Shown piece by piece: positions 1 through 9,629 of a DNA stretch of 64,000 nt (position 1 is the first letter of the stretch; each line of letters opens with the position of its first letter). The notes beneath the pieces were generated by a model, which saw only the letters and a program-made list of their open reading frames with translations, was not told the origin of the DNA and did no database searches. Source of the DNA: Chromatiaceae bacterium (lineage in GTDB: Bacteria; Pseudomonadota; Gammaproteobacteria; Chromatiales; Chromatiaceae); NCBI GenBank assembly GCA_024235175.1, contig JACKMX010000007.1, positions 1 through 64,000 on the forward strand. Reading direction: 5' to 3'. A program made the position numbers and the translations under genes.

Positions 1-1
1 T

Positions 2-40
2 GGCCCTTGGCCCTTGGCCCTTGGCCCTTGGCCCTTGGCC
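2..40. repeat. Heptanucleotide tandem repeat (GGCCCTT)5
   Basis: Five perfect copies of the 7-base unit GGCCCTT, plus a partial sixth, lie at the window edge and may continue to the left. The run sits about 65 bases before the aldehyde oxidoreductase start. A related heptamer run (GGGCCGA / GGCCCTG) occurs at 17671-17749, so this unit recurs in the genome. Function is unknown; slipped-strand copy-number change is possible but is inference. Confidence 0.9.
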
Positions 41-106
41 GTGTTCCTACAGGCATTTTGAACGCTGTTATTCAAGTTTACACGCGAGCAGAAAAAGGAG
101 GCTTAT

Positions 107-1939
107 ATGTCCTGGCAGGGCTGGGTATTGCGGGTCGACCTCAACCATTTGCGGATTTCCCGAGAGCCGCTAAACAGGCAGTGGGCTGAGGCGTATCTGG
201 GGCAGCGGGGTCTGGCAAGCAAGTATCTGTTCGAGGAGGTGGACCCGTCGGTGGACCCGCTATCGCCCGGGAACAAGTTGATTTTTGCCACCGGACCGCT
301 GACCGGAACCATGGCATCCACCGGTGGGCGCTGGTCCGCGGTTACCAAAGGCGCATTGACAGGAGCTATTGCGGCATCCAATGCCGGTGGCTTTTTTGGG
401 GCCGAACTGAAGTTTGCCGGATTGGATCTGATCATTATGGAAGGACGGGCGCCGAAGCCGGTTTACCTGTCGATAGTTGATGAGGAGGTGGAGCTTATCG
501 AAGCCGGGGGGTTCATCTGGGGCGAATCGGTCTGGACCACGGAGCAGCGCATCAGGGAACGCCATAAGGATCCACAGATCCGTATCGCCTCCATCGGCCG
601 TGCGGGTGAGAATCTGGTGCGATACGCCTGTATCGTTTGTGACCGCGACCGGGCGGCAGGCCGCTCCGGTGTGGGTGCGGTGATGGGCTCGAAGAACGTC
701 AAGGCGGTGGCGGTGCGGGGTACCCGGGGTGTTTCGGTGTATGACCCGGTACGGTTTCAGCGGGCGGTGCTTGAGGCACGCGCCAGACTCGATCCGAGCC
801 CGGTCAGAACTCAGCTGATGCGGCGGGGGACTCTGCCGATGATGGATACCACCAACAGATTCGGCGCCCTGCCGACCCGCAACGCCCGTGATGTAAGTTT
901 TGATGGGGTGCCGAAAATCAATGCGGACGCGATGCTGGCAAGACGCCCTACCGACGGCAGGGCCAACCTGCTGCGCAACAAGGCCTGTTTCGGCTGCACC
1001 ATTGGTTGTGGCCGGGTATCCAGAATAGATCCTGCGCATCCGTCCATTCAGGGCAAGGGTGAACGTTACAGGCAGGCTGGCGGCGGCCTGGAGTACGAGA
1101 ACGGCTTCGCTTTCGGGCCAATGATTGGTTGCGATGATCTGGAAGCGGCAACTTATGTGAATTTCCTCTGTAATGAACAAGGCATGGATCCCATCTCATT
1201 TGGCGGAACGCTGGCCGCGGCCATGGAACTGTTCGAGACAGGCGTCATAGATAAATCAATTACCGGGGGAGTCGAATTTGCTTTCGGCTCGATAGATGCG
1301 CTGGTAAAAGCGGCCGAGTGGACCGCGCTCGGGGAGGGGTTTGGTGCCGATCTGGGACTGGGCGCCGAGCGGCTTTGCCGGAAATATGGGCACAGAGAAT
1401 TTTCCATGACCGTCAAGGGCCAGGAGTTTCCAGGCTACGATCCCAGGGCGATGCAGGGGATGGGGCTGGCATATGCCACCAGCAACCGGGGCGCTTGTCA
1501 TATGCGCGCCTCGCCCTATGCGGTTGATTTCGCCGGCGTTGGCACGGAGCGGCGGGCAAAGGTGGTCAAGTCGACTCAGGACAGCGCCGCCGCCATAGAC
1601 TCATCCGGTCTGTGCATGTTCACCCGCAGTGTCTGGAGTCTGGATGATTACGCCGCGCAGATTGACGCCGCCTGCGGTGGCAGCTGGAGCGGCGACAGAC
1701 TTCGGGAGACGGGTGAGCGTATCTACAATCTGGAGCGCTGCTTCAACAATCTTGCCGGATTCGACTCCAGGGACGACCGGCTTCCTGCCAGATCCATGAC
1801 GGAGCCGGCAAAAACCGGCAAGGCAGAAGGCTGGGTTTCCAGGCTGGATGAGATGTTGCCCGAGTACTATGCAGAGCGCGGCTGGGATCACTCTGGTGCA
1901 CCCACCCGGGAAACGCTGGAGCGGTTGAAACTGACCTGA
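107..1939 (+). CDS. aor: Aldehyde ferredoxin oxidoreductase (tungsten/molybdenum bis-pterin)
   Basis: 610 residues, the usual length of the AOR family, which interconverts aldehydes and carboxylic acids using a W- or Mo-bis-pyranopterin and one 4Fe-4S cluster, normally with ferredoxin. The cluster signature CFGCTIGC (C-x2-C-x3-C) is present near residue 300, and the distal cluster cysteine lies in DSSGLC near residue 503. The N-terminal GWVLRVDL and the glycine-rich stretch after residue 80 match the family's first domain. An AAAGGAGG Shine-Dalgarno lies 6-8 bases before the ATG. No pterin-synthesis, ferredoxin or electron-transfer subunit gene is adjacent in this window, so the redox partner is unknown. 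It could act in detoxifying aldehydes or reducing organic acids; substrate and metal cannot be told from sequence. Confidence 0.9.
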   Translation: MSWQGWVLRVDLNHLRISREPLNRQWAEAYLGQRGLASKYLFEEVDPSVDPLSPGNKLIFATGPLTGTMASTGGRWSAVTKGALTGAIAASNAGGFFGAELKFAGLDLIIMEGRAPKPVYLSIVDEEVELIEAGGFIWGESVWTTEQRIRERHKDPQIRIASIGRAGENLVRYACIVCDRDRAAGRSGVGAVMGSKNVKAVAVRGTRGVSVYDPVRFQRAVLEARARLDPSPVRTQLMRRGTLPMMDTTNRFGALPTRNARDVSFDGVPKINADAMLARRPTDGRANLLRNKACFGCTIGCGRVSRIDPAHPSIQGKGERYRQAGGGLEYENGFAFGPMIGCDDLEAATYVNFLCNEQGMDPISFGGTLAAAMELFETGVIDKSITGGVEFAFGSIDALVKAAEWTALGEGFGADLGLGAERLCRKYGHREFSMTVKGQEFPGYDPRAMQGMGLAYATSNRGACHMRASPYAVDFAGVGTERRAKVVKSTQDSAAAIDSSGLCMFTRSVWSLDDYAAQIDAACGGSWSGDRLRETGERIYNLERCFNNLAGFDSRDDRLPARSMTEPAKTGKAEGWVSRLDEMLPEYYAERGWDHSGAPTRETLERLKLT

Positions 1940-2095
1940 CACGACTGCTTTGGCGCAGAGCAGCCACGGCAAACTTCTCTGTTTTGAGTGCCTCTGCCGC
2001 GGTCGTTGATTACCGGCTCCCTGAAAAATCCTGATAAATCGATTAGACTAGCGCCTGAGTTTTCGCACGGACATAGAATCAAAGGGGGGAGTGAA

Positions 2096-4279
2096 TTGCC
2101 CAAACCAGATGATCAAGCGCAAGTAAACAAGGGGCTTTACCTCTGCCTGTTCAGTATTCATGGCTTGATTCGCGGAGACGACCTGGAGTTGGGCCGCGAT
2201 GCCGATACCGGCGGGCAGACAAAGTATGTGGTGGAGCTGGCACGGGCGCTTTCGTCCAGACCGGACGTGGCCCAGGTTGACCTGTTCACCCGACTGGTGG
2301 ATTCGAAGGAGGTCAGTGCCGACTACGGTAAACCGGTCGAACCTCTTGGTGACAACTGCCGCATCGTTCGCATCAAGGCTGGACCTGCGGGATACATTCC
2401 CAAGGAGCAGTTGTGGGATCACCTTGATTCATTTGTCGACAATGCGATCGATTTTCTGCAGGCAGAGATTCAGCTTCCGGATTTGCTGCACAGCCACTAC
2501 GCGGATGGAGGCTACGTGGGCAGCCGTATTGCCCATGTTCTGGGAATTCCGCTGATTCATACCGGGCATTCGCTGGGCCGGGTCAAACGCCGCCGGCTGC
2601 TGGCTTCAGGTCTCAATGCAGATGAGGTGGAGTCCCGCTACAACATGTCGCGCCGGGTCAATGCCGAGGAGATGACACTCGCTTCGGCAGAGCGGGTGAT
2701 TACCAGCACCAGCCAGGAGGTCGAGGAGCAGTACGAGCTATATGATTTCTACCAGCCGAAACAGATGGTGGTGATTCCACCCGGGACAGATCTCACGCGC
2801 TTTCATCCGCCGGTGGGAAGGGAGTGGCAGAGCGAAATCGCAGCGGAGATAAGCCGTTTCCTGAAGGAGCCGGAGAAGCCGATTATTCTGGCGCTTTCCC
2901 GGCCGGATACACGTAAGAATATCTCTTCACTGATTATCGCTTACGGCCAGGACAAGGCGCTGCAGGAGGCTGCGAATCTGGTGGTGGTGGCGGGAAACCG
3001 CGACGATATACGCGATCTGGATGCCGGTGCCCAGGAGGTCCTGTCCGATCTGCTGCGGTTGATAGACCTGTACGATCTTTATGGTCTCGTGGCTTACCCG
3101 AAACACCACAAGGCCGACGATGTACCGCTGATATACCGGTTGGCCGCCTTCTCCGGCGGTGTGTTCGTCAATCCTGCGCTGACCGAGCCTTTTGGGCTGA
3201 CCCTGATAGAAGCGGCGGCAAGCGGTCTGCCCATCGTCGCCACCGAGGACGGGGGACCGCGCGATATCATCTCAAACTGCGCCAACGGCGTACTGATCAA
3301 TCCGCTGGAAACCGAAGATATCGCGAGAGGCCTGAAAGAGATCCTGCTGGATTGGGAGAAGTGGCAAACGCGATCCACCAGCGGCCTGCAGGGTGTGCGT
3401 GAGCACTACTCCTGGAACGCACATGCGGAACACTACATGGAGATGGCGATCCCCATTGTCGAAAAACGCGCCGAGCCGCTGATCAGGCCACCGAGCGATC
3501 AACAGCCGATGCTGTATCACGATCGCGCTATTTTTACCGATCTGGACCAGAATCTGCTGGGCAATCCCGAATCCCTGCCGGAGCTTATCCGCGTGATCCG
3601 GGAAAACCGGAAATGTGCCTCTTTCGGTCTCGCCACCGGGCGCCGTCTCGATTCGGCCTTGAAGGTGATGAAGCGCTTCGGCATACCAGAGCCGGATGTG
3701 TTGATCACTTCCGGCGGCACGGAGATTTACTATGCGCCTGAACTGACCGCGGATACCGCCTGGACCCGGCATATCGAGAAGCAGTGGACACCCCGGGTAG
3801 TGGCGCGTGTACTGGATGCGCTTCCGGGGCTGACACGGCAGGACAAGAGCGAGCAGAGTCGTTTTAAAATCAGCTATTTTATCGACACTGAGAGAGCGCC
3901 CAGTCTGGAAGAGATCAATCAACTGCTGCACAAGGAGGAGCAGTCGGTGAATGTGATACTCTCCTTCGGTCAATTTCTCGATGTGCTGCCGATTCGTGCC
4001 TCAAAGGGGCTGGCGCTGCGCTACATGGCCGCCACCTGGGGCATACCCCTGGATCACATACTGGTGGCAGGGGGATCGGGAGCCGATGCGGATATGATGC
4101 GCGGCAACACACTGGCGGTGGTTGTGGCCAACCGACACCATGAAGAGCTCTCACAGCTCGAAGATGTGGAGCGGATCTATTTTGCCAAAGCGGATGGGGC
4201 GGCCGGTATTCTTGAGGCGTTGAATTATTACGATTTTTTTCAGAATTGCCGGATGCCGGAGCAGACTGAACAGCTTTGA
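2096..4279 (+). CDS. sps: Sucrose-phosphate synthase with C-terminal HAD (sucrose-phosphatase-like) domain
   Basis: GT4-type glycosyltransferase (about residues 10-450) that joins UDP-glucose and fructose-6-phosphate. Seen: the GGQTKYVVELA start motif, HTGHSLGR, and the donor-binding EPFGLTLIEAAASGLP near residue 363. From about residue 476 follows a HAD-IIB domain with the nucleophile motif DLDQN, ATGRR, the lysine in SKGLAL and GGSGADADMM near 659. The fourth motif has GG where sucrose-phosphatases usually have GD, so phosphatase activity is not assured. The frame is open from a GTG at 1988, but I prefer the TTG at 2096 because GGGGGGA lies five bases upstream and family similarity begins just after it; this gives 727 residues. 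It is first in a sucrose module with fructokinase and amylosucrase, an arrangement known from halotolerant methanotrophs that use sucrose as an osmolyte. Confidence 0.88.
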   Translation: MPKPDDQAQVNKGLYLCLFSIHGLIRGDDLELGRDADTGGQTKYVVELARALSSRPDVAQVDLFTRLVDSKEVSADYGKPVEPLGDNCRIVRIKAGPAGYIPKEQLWDHLDSFVDNAIDFLQAEIQLPDLLHSHYADGGYVGSRIAHVLGIPLIHTGHSLGRVKRRRLLASGLNADEVESRYNMSRRVNAEEMTLASAERVITSTSQEVEEQYELYDFYQPKQMVVIPPGTDLTRFHPPVGREWQSEIAAEISRFLKEPEKPIILALSRPDTRKNISSLIIAYGQDKALQEAANLVVVAGNRDDIRDLDAGAQEVLSDLLRLIDLYDLYGLVAYPKHHKADDVPLIYRLAAFSGGVFVNPALTEPFGLTLIEAAASGLPIVATEDGGPRDIISNCANGVLINPLETEDIARGLKEILLDWEKWQTRSTSGLQGVREHYSWNAHAEHYMEMAIPIVEKRAEPLIRPPSDQQPMLYHDRAIFTDLDQNLLGNPESLPELIRVIRENRKCASFGLATGRRLDSALKVMKRFGIPEPDVLITSGGTEIYYAPELTADTAWTRHIEKQWTPRVVARVLDALPGLTRQDKSEQSRFKISYFIDTERAPSLEEINQLLHKEEQSVNVILSFGQFLDVLPIRASKGLALRYMAATWGIPLDHILVAGGSGADADMMRGNTLAVVVANRHHEELSQLEDVERIYFAKADGAAGILEALNYYDFFQNCRMPEQTEQL

Positions 4280-4391
4280 GACTCGGCCAACGGCTGCGCT
4301 GTTCCGACCAGGCCCGGTACCGCCGGTAGATGGTCTTTTTTAATCTTATTTCCTTTGCAAAATCCTTAAACCCAAAAAGGTAACCGAATCG

Positions 4392-5267
4392 ATGACCCAA
4401 TCCCCCGCAATATTTGGCGAAGTGTTGTTCGACTGTTTTGAAGACGGCAGCCGGGTGCTGGGCGGCGCCCCGTTCAATGTTGCCTGGCATCTGCAGGCCT
4501 TTGGCTGCAAACCTCTGTTGATCAGCCGTGTGGGCGAAGATGCAATGGGAAGAGAGATACGCGACACTATGCTGCAATGGGGGATGAGTGCTGCCGGTCT
4601 GCAGCTGGATTCAGGCCATGCCAGCGGTGAAGTGCAGGTCAGTCTGCAAGCGGGGCAGCCCAGTTTCGATATTGTTGCGGACCGGGCTTACGATCACATA
4701 GATGCGGGCAGCTTGCCGCGGATCAATCCCTCACTCATTTACCATGGCACGCTGGCACTGCGAAATGCTGAGTCTGCGGCAGCTTTGAATCATCTGCTGC
4801 AACATTGTCAGTCGCCGGTATTCATGGATGTCAATCTGAGACCGCCCTGGTGGAACCTCGGTCAGACCCTGGCGCTGCTGGGGCGTGCGCGCTGGGTCAA
4901 GGTAAACGATGCCGAACTGGAGATTCTGGTTGACGAGCCGGTGGAGCTCAGCCGCAAAGCCGAGCTGCTGATGGAACGGCATGATCTGAACTGGCTCATC
5001 GTAACCCGGGGTAAACAGGGAGCGATTTCGCTGGACAAGGCGGGTAACTTGCTGGAGACTCAGCCGCCCCCGGATACCAGGGTGGTGGATACGGTCGGCG
5101 CCGGTGACGCCTTTGCCTCGGTCTGCATTCTGGGACTGCAGCAGGATTGGCCCTATGGGTTGATCATCGAGCGCGCTCAACGATTTGCCGCTGTATTGGT
5201 AGGGACACGGGGCGCGACGCTGAACGATCCGGAACCCTACAATAAGCTGGTCGCAGAGTGGCTGTGA
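4392..5267 (+). CDS. fruK: PfkB-family fructokinase
   Basis: 291-residue ribokinase/PfkB-fold sugar kinase that phosphorylates fructose with ATP. Seen: GGAPFNVAWHL near residue 25 (substrate-binding glycine motif) and DTVGAGDAFAS near residue 235, the second PfkB signature with the catalytic Asp. An AAAAAGG element lies about ten bases upstream of the ATG. It lies 112 bases after the sucrose-phosphate synthase and before amylosucrase. Amylosucrase releases fructose from sucrose, so this kinase probably returns it to fructose-6-phosphate, the substrate of the first gene. The specificity for fructose rests on that context rather than on residues I can assign. Confidence 0.88.
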   Translation: MTQSPAIFGEVLFDCFEDGSRVLGGAPFNVAWHLQAFGCKPLLISRVGEDAMGREIRDTMLQWGMSAAGLQLDSGHASGEVQVSLQAGQPSFDIVADRAYDHIDAGSLPRINPSLIYHGTLALRNAESAAALNHLLQHCQSPVFMDVNLRPPWWNLGQTLALLGRARWVKVNDAELEILVDEPVELSRKAELLMERHDLNWLIVTRGKQGAISLDKAGNLLETQPPPDTRVVDTVGAGDAFASVCILGLQQDWPYGLIIERAQRFAAVLVGTRGATLNDPEPYNKLVAEWL

Positions 5268-5470
5268 TTTTTTAAAACCGATCCATTCCCAATTAGCCCG
5301 GAGATTTGACAAATTATGCTTGATCTCGCTTGTCTCTTGATCCCACAAGAAATATTTCCTCGGTCGGCCGTAATCACCGATACGCCGCTCCCTCGGAAAT
5401 TTCCTTGTGAAACCAATATCCTGCGCGATATCGGCGCAAATTCATGAAATATCCGGGTTAGCAGAGCAAT

Positions 5471-7444
5471 ATGTACGAACAAGTATCACACTCCCTTCTG
5501 AACGATATTCTGGATCGCCTGAAACCAGAGATCCAGCGCAGCGATCTGCGCCACTTCTATACCCGGCTGGGTGCCAACTTTTACGCCATCCACTCCCTGT
5601 TTCACTATCTCTACGGGCAGCGCGAGGATTTCGACGAGCAGATGGTCAAGTTGGTCGAAGTTATGGCAAGCCGTTACATCAAGCGTTCGTCAGAACTGGA
5701 GGAGAGAGACAAGTCGAGGGAGCGAAACTACAACTGGTTTCTCAGCCAGGAGTGGGTGGGCATGGCGCTCTACGCCGATGGATTTGCCGGCAACCTGGAA
5801 GGAGTGAAATCGCGACTTCCTTACCTGCAGGAGCTGGGTGTGAATCTGGTTCACATTATGCCGATGATGACCTGTCCGGTAGGTGCCAGCGATGGTGGCT
5901 ATGCGGTCAGTAACTTCCGCGATATAGATCCACGGGTCGGCACGCTGGATGAGCTCGATCAGCTGACCGATTCCATGCGCAAAAGGGAGATGCTGTTAAC
6001 CCTGGACGTGGTGGTCAACCACACCTCTGACGAGCACGAATGGGCCCGTAGAGCACGTGCGGGCGAGCAGAAGTATCAGGACTATTTCTACACCTTCTCC
6101 AGCCGCGACGTACCCGATATGTTTGAGGAGTCGATGCCGGAGATTTTTCCGGAAACCTCACCGGGGAACTTCACCTGGGATGAGGAGATGGGGAAATGGG
6201 TGATGACCGTCTTCAACAGTTACCAGTGGGATCTCAACTACAGCAACCCGGCAGTTTTCATCGAAATGGTCGATGTGATCCTCTTCTGGGCCAACCGCGG
6301 TGCCGATATCGTGCGTCTTGATGCGGTCGCGTTTCTTTGGAAGAAGATAGGCACAAGCTGTCAGAATCTGCAGGAGGCGCATCTGATTCTCCAGCTGATG
6401 AAGGATTGCTGCCAGGTTACCGCCCCCGGTTTGCTGTTCATTGCCGAGGCCATTGTCGCGCCATCGGAGATCATCAAGTATTTCGGCGAGGATGCGGTCA
6501 TCGCCAAGGAGTGCGAGATCGCTTACAACGCCACATTCATGGCGCTGTTGTGGGATGCGGTTGCGACAAAGAATGCCAAACTCCTGAATCAGGGCATACG
6601 CAGTCTGCCGGGCAAACTGGACCGCGCCACCTGGCTCAACTACATCCGTTGTCATGACGACATCGGACTGGGCTTTGACAATGCGGATATCCAGCATGTC
6701 AATTACGAGCCGGTAGCTCACCGCAGATTTCTGCTCGACTACTTTACCGGAAAGTACAAGGATTCCGATGCCAGAGGGCAGCCTTTTGGCAGTAATCTGA
6801 AAACCGGGGATGCCCGCATCTCCGGGGCACTGGCCTCTCTGGTTGGGCTGGAGGCTGCGCTAGAATCTCAGGATGACGCGGCGATAGATCGTGCCGTCAA
6901 GCTTATTCTGCTGTTGCATAGCATGATTCTCTCATTCGGCGGTATACCCCTGCTTTACTACGGCGACGAGATCGGAACACTGAATGACGGCACCTTTCTG
7001 CAGGACGAAAGAAAGGCCCGCGACAACCGCTGGATGCATAGACCGCGTATCGATTGGGAAAAAGCGGAGAAACGCCATGAACATGGGGCCGTGGAGAATC
7101 GTATCTTCGAAGGATTGCGCAAGCTGATTGCGGTGCGCAAGACGATCCCCGCATTCGCCGATTTCAACAACAGGGAGTTGTTGACCGTGGACAATGAGCA
7201 TCTGTTCGCTTTTCTGCGAAGCCACCCACAGAAGCCGGGGGAGACGGTGCTGGTCGTTGGCAATTTCGATTCCCACCCGCAGCATCTGGATCTTTCCAAT
7301 CTGGGAAACCGGGGCCAGTTTCAATACGGCCAGGTCCAGGATCTTGCCAGCGGCGAGTCGCCTTCCATGTTCAATAATCAATTGGTTGTGCCGCCATTCC
7401 GTTTTTATTGGTTGACGGACCAGCGCATGGCGGGACTGCTCTGA
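5471..7444 (+). CDS. ams: Amylosucrase (GH13 subfamily 4)
   Basis: 657-residue GH13 enzyme that transfers the glucosyl unit of sucrose onto alpha-1,4-glucan, releasing fructose. The N-terminal helical domain (about 1-95) and the (beta/alpha)8 barrel starting at YNWFLSQEW match amylosucrase. Catalytic residues are visible: nucleophile D284 in VRLDAV, acid/base E326 in FIAEAIV, and transition-state D396 in RCHDDIG, close to D286/E328/D393 of the Neisseria enzyme. DVVVNHTSDEHEW is the first conserved GH13 region. There is only a weak Shine-Dalgarno before the ATG. As last gene of the sucrose module it would degrade sucrose and could also make an amylose-like reserve polymer. A sucrose hydrolase of the same subfamily is the main alternative. 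Confidence 0.92.
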   Translation: MYEQVSHSLLNDILDRLKPEIQRSDLRHFYTRLGANFYAIHSLFHYLYGQREDFDEQMVKLVEVMASRYIKRSSELEERDKSRERNYNWFLSQEWVGMALYADGFAGNLEGVKSRLPYLQELGVNLVHIMPMMTCPVGASDGGYAVSNFRDIDPRVGTLDELDQLTDSMRKREMLLTLDVVVNHTSDEHEWARRARAGEQKYQDYFYTFSSRDVPDMFEESMPEIFPETSPGNFTWDEEMGKWVMTVFNSYQWDLNYSNPAVFIEMVDVILFWANRGADIVRLDAVAFLWKKIGTSCQNLQEAHLILQLMKDCCQVTAPGLLFIAEAIVAPSEIIKYFGEDAVIAKECEIAYNATFMALLWDAVATKNAKLLNQGIRSLPGKLDRATWLNYIRCHDDIGLGFDNADIQHVNYEPVAHRRFLLDYFTGKYKDSDARGQPFGSNLKTGDARISGALASLVGLEAALESQDDAAIDRAVKLILLLHSMILSFGGIPLLYYGDEIGTLNDGTFLQDERKARDNRWMHRPRIDWEKAEKRHEHGAVENRIFEGLRKLIAVRKTIPAFADFNNRELLTVDNEHLFAFLRSHPQKPGETVLVVGNFDSHPQHLDLSNLGNRGQFQYGQVQDLASGESPSMFNNQLVVPPFRFYWLTDQRMAGLL

Positions 7445-7475
7445 GGAAGTTGCTCCTTCGTTCGGCGGTTGACGA

Positions 7476-8861
7476 CTACGCCCGACGCCAGCTGGTGCCC
7501 TGGGGACCGTCTTCGAGCAACACGTTGCCGGCTTTAAGCTGGTCCCGTATGCGGTCCGCCTCTGCCCAGTTTTTGCTGCTTCGCGCTTCAAGCCGTTGCT
7601 GGATCAGGGCCTCGATCGCCTGATCGCTGAGCCCCTGCTGGTCCGGTGCGCTGCCGCGTAGGTAGCTTTCGGGGTCATCCTGCAGAATTCCCAGTACGCC
7701 TCCCATGCGGATCAATGCCGCAGCCAGATGCGTTGCCTGTTCTTCGCCATCCCGGCGGGCGCGATTTATCTCCCGGGTCAGGTCGAACAGCACTGCCAGC
7801 GCCTCCGGTGTATTGAAATCGTCATCCATGGCGAGACTGAAGCGCTCCAGCCAGGCTTCCGCGCCAGCCCCGTCAGATATGGGTAAGCCGCGCAATGCGG
7901 TGTAAAAACGGGTCAGAGCCGCGCGTGCATTCTGCAGGTGCTCCTCATCATAGTTGAGCGGGCTGCGATAGTGACTGGAGACGATGAAGTAGCGGATCTC
8001 TTCGGCCTGGTAGTGCTTGAGGATCTCTCTGACGGTAAAAAAATTGCCCAGGGATTTCGACATTTTTTCGTCGTTGATCCGGACAAAACCGTTGTGCAGC
8101 CAGTAGCGGACGAAGGGCTTACCGGTTGCTCCTTCCGACTGGGCTATCTCGTTCTCGTGGTGCGGAAAGGTCAGATCAGCGCCGCCGCCATGAATATCGA
8201 AGGTATCGCCGAGACAGCAGGTGGACATCGCCGAGCACTCAATGTGCCAGCCGGGACGACCCTCCCCCCAGGGGGACGTCCAGGCAGGCTCGCCCGGTTT
8301 GGCAGCTTTCCACAACACAAAATCGAGCGGTTCGCGCTTGGCATCGTTGATTTCCACACGGGCGCCGGCGCGCAGATCCTCGATCGATTTTCCGGAAAGC
8401 CGGCCATAATCACCGAAGCTCCCCACCGAAAAGTAGACGTCACCGTTGTCGAGGGTGTAGGCGTGTCCGTTCTCTATCAGACGTTTCACCATGTCGATGA
8501 TCTGCGCAATATGCGCAGTGGCACGGGGCTCTGCGTCCGGGGTCAGTACTCCCAGTGCGGCGGCGTCCTCGTGCATCGCCCTAATGAAGCGTTCAGTCAG
8601 ATCACTGAACGGCTCGCCGTTCTCATTGGCACGGTTGATGATTTTGTCGTCTATGTCGGTGATATTGCGAATGTAAGTGACATTGAACCCACATGCCTGC
8701 AGATAGCGATAGATGGTGTCGAACACCACCAGCACCCGGGCGTGCCCCAGATGACACAGGTCGTAGACGGTCATACCGCAGACGTACATCTTGACCTTGC
8801 CCTGCTCCAGGGGAATGAATGTCTCTTTTTCGTTGGTAAGATCGTTATAGACCTTCAGCAT
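7476..8861 (-). CDS. cysS: Cysteinyl-tRNA synthetase
   Basis: 461 residues, the same length as the E. coli enzyme. It charges tRNA-Cys with cysteine in the cytoplasm. Class I signatures are present: HLGH (the HIGH motif) in CHLGHARV and KMSKS in NDEKMSKSLG. Zinc ligands are visible as MYVCGM, HIECSAM and HHENE. The reading frame extends 30 codons upstream of the chosen ATG, but MLKVYNDL at 8861 is the canonical family N-terminus. Divergent from ppiA-ppiB-lpxH; this grouping is common in Gammaproteobacteria. Confidence 0.97.
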   Translation of the reverse strand: MLKVYNDLTNEKETFIPLEQGKVKMYVCGMTVYDLCHLGHARVLVVFDTIYRYLQACGFNVTYIRNITDIDDKIINRANENGEPFSDLTERFIRAMHEDAAALGVLTPDAEPRATAHIAQIIDMVKRLIENGHAYTLDNGDVYFSVGSFGDYGRLSGKSIEDLRAGARVEINDAKREPLDFVLWKAAKPGEPAWTSPWGEGRPGWHIECSAMSTCCLGDTFDIHGGGADLTFPHHENEIAQSEGATGKPFVRYWLHNGFVRINDEKMSKSLGNFFTVREILKHYQAEEIRYFIVSSHYRSPLNYDEEHLQNARAALTRFYTALRGLPISDGAGAEAWLERFSLAMDDDFNTPEALAVLFDLTREINRARRDGEEQATHLAAALIRMGGVLGILQDDPESYLRGSAPDQQGLSDQAIEALIQQRLEARSSKNWAEADRIRDQLKAGNVLLEDGPQGTSWRRA

Positions 8862-9034
8862 AACGGCTCCGGCTTTCTCACTCTGTTGTAAGCCATGTAT
8901 GATAGGCTCCTGCGGCAGGGATGGGAAATTCCACTTTGCCGGGACTGGCACTCCTTACAAGGTGATAGTTTAGGAATCCTGAATTTTCACCCTGAAGGAG
9001 TACTTGGATAGGCTTTGACAGGAAACACCACTCT

Positions 9035-9613
9035 ATGAAACAGATGCTTAGACACCTGCTGGTATCGCTGTTGTTTTCTTTGGGTCTGGCAGCCGGGGCG
9101 GCGGCCGAACCTGTTTCTGTGTCGATGAAAACCACATTGGGTGAGATTGGTCTGGAACTCGACCCGGACAAGGCTCCGGAGACGGTTGCAAACTTTCTGC
9201 GGTACGTGGATGAAGGATTTTACAACGGAACCATATTTCACCGCGTGATCAATGGATTCATGATCCAGGGAGGGGGCTTTACGGCCGATCTGGAAAGAAA
9301 GAGAACGCATGATGCGGTGAGGAATGAGGCCAGAAACGGCCTAAAAAACATCCGTGGCAGCATCGCCATGGCGCGTACCAGCGCACCACACTCGGCCACC
9401 TCCCAGTTTTTCATCAATCATGCGGACAACGCAAACCTCGACTACCCCAGTTTCGATGGTTGGGGATATGCGGTGTTTGGCCGGGTTACCTCGGGAATGG
9501 AGACGGTCGACAAGATCGCCGACCAGTTCACCGCCACGCGTAATGGCATGGCCAACGTGCCCGAGAAGACGGTTACCATAGAATCCGTCACGCGGATTTC
9601 CATCAGCAAATAG
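9035..9613 (+). CDS. ppiA: Periplasmic peptidyl-prolyl cis-trans isomerase (cyclophilin)
   Basis: 192-residue cyclophilin that accelerates proline isomerisation in folding exported proteins. The N-terminus is a clear Sec signal peptide: basic start, a hydrophobic run LLVSLLFSLGLAAG, and a likely cleavage after AAA near residue 25. The cyclophilin core has FHRVINGFMIQGGG (catalytic Arg in FHRV), MARTSAPHSATSQFFIN and a conserved WGYAVFGRV. It is followed 16 bases later by the cytoplasmic paralogue ppiB, suggesting one transcript and an old duplication. Confidence 0.94.
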   Translation: MKQMLRHLLVSLLFSLGLAAGAAAEPVSVSMKTTLGEIGLELDPDKAPETVANFLRYVDEGFYNGTIFHRVINGFMIQGGGFTADLERKRTHDAVRNEARNGLKNIRGSIAMARTSAPHSATSQFFINHADNANLDYPSFDGWGYAVFGRVTSGMETVDKIADQFTATRNGMANVPEKTVTIESVTRISISK

Positions 9614-9629
9614 GGAACAGCTACCAATT

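Noticed and set aside
260..1180. 306-codon minus-strand frame inside the aldehyde oxidoreductase gene
   Set aside because: Shadow of a gene with clear cluster motifs on the plus strand.
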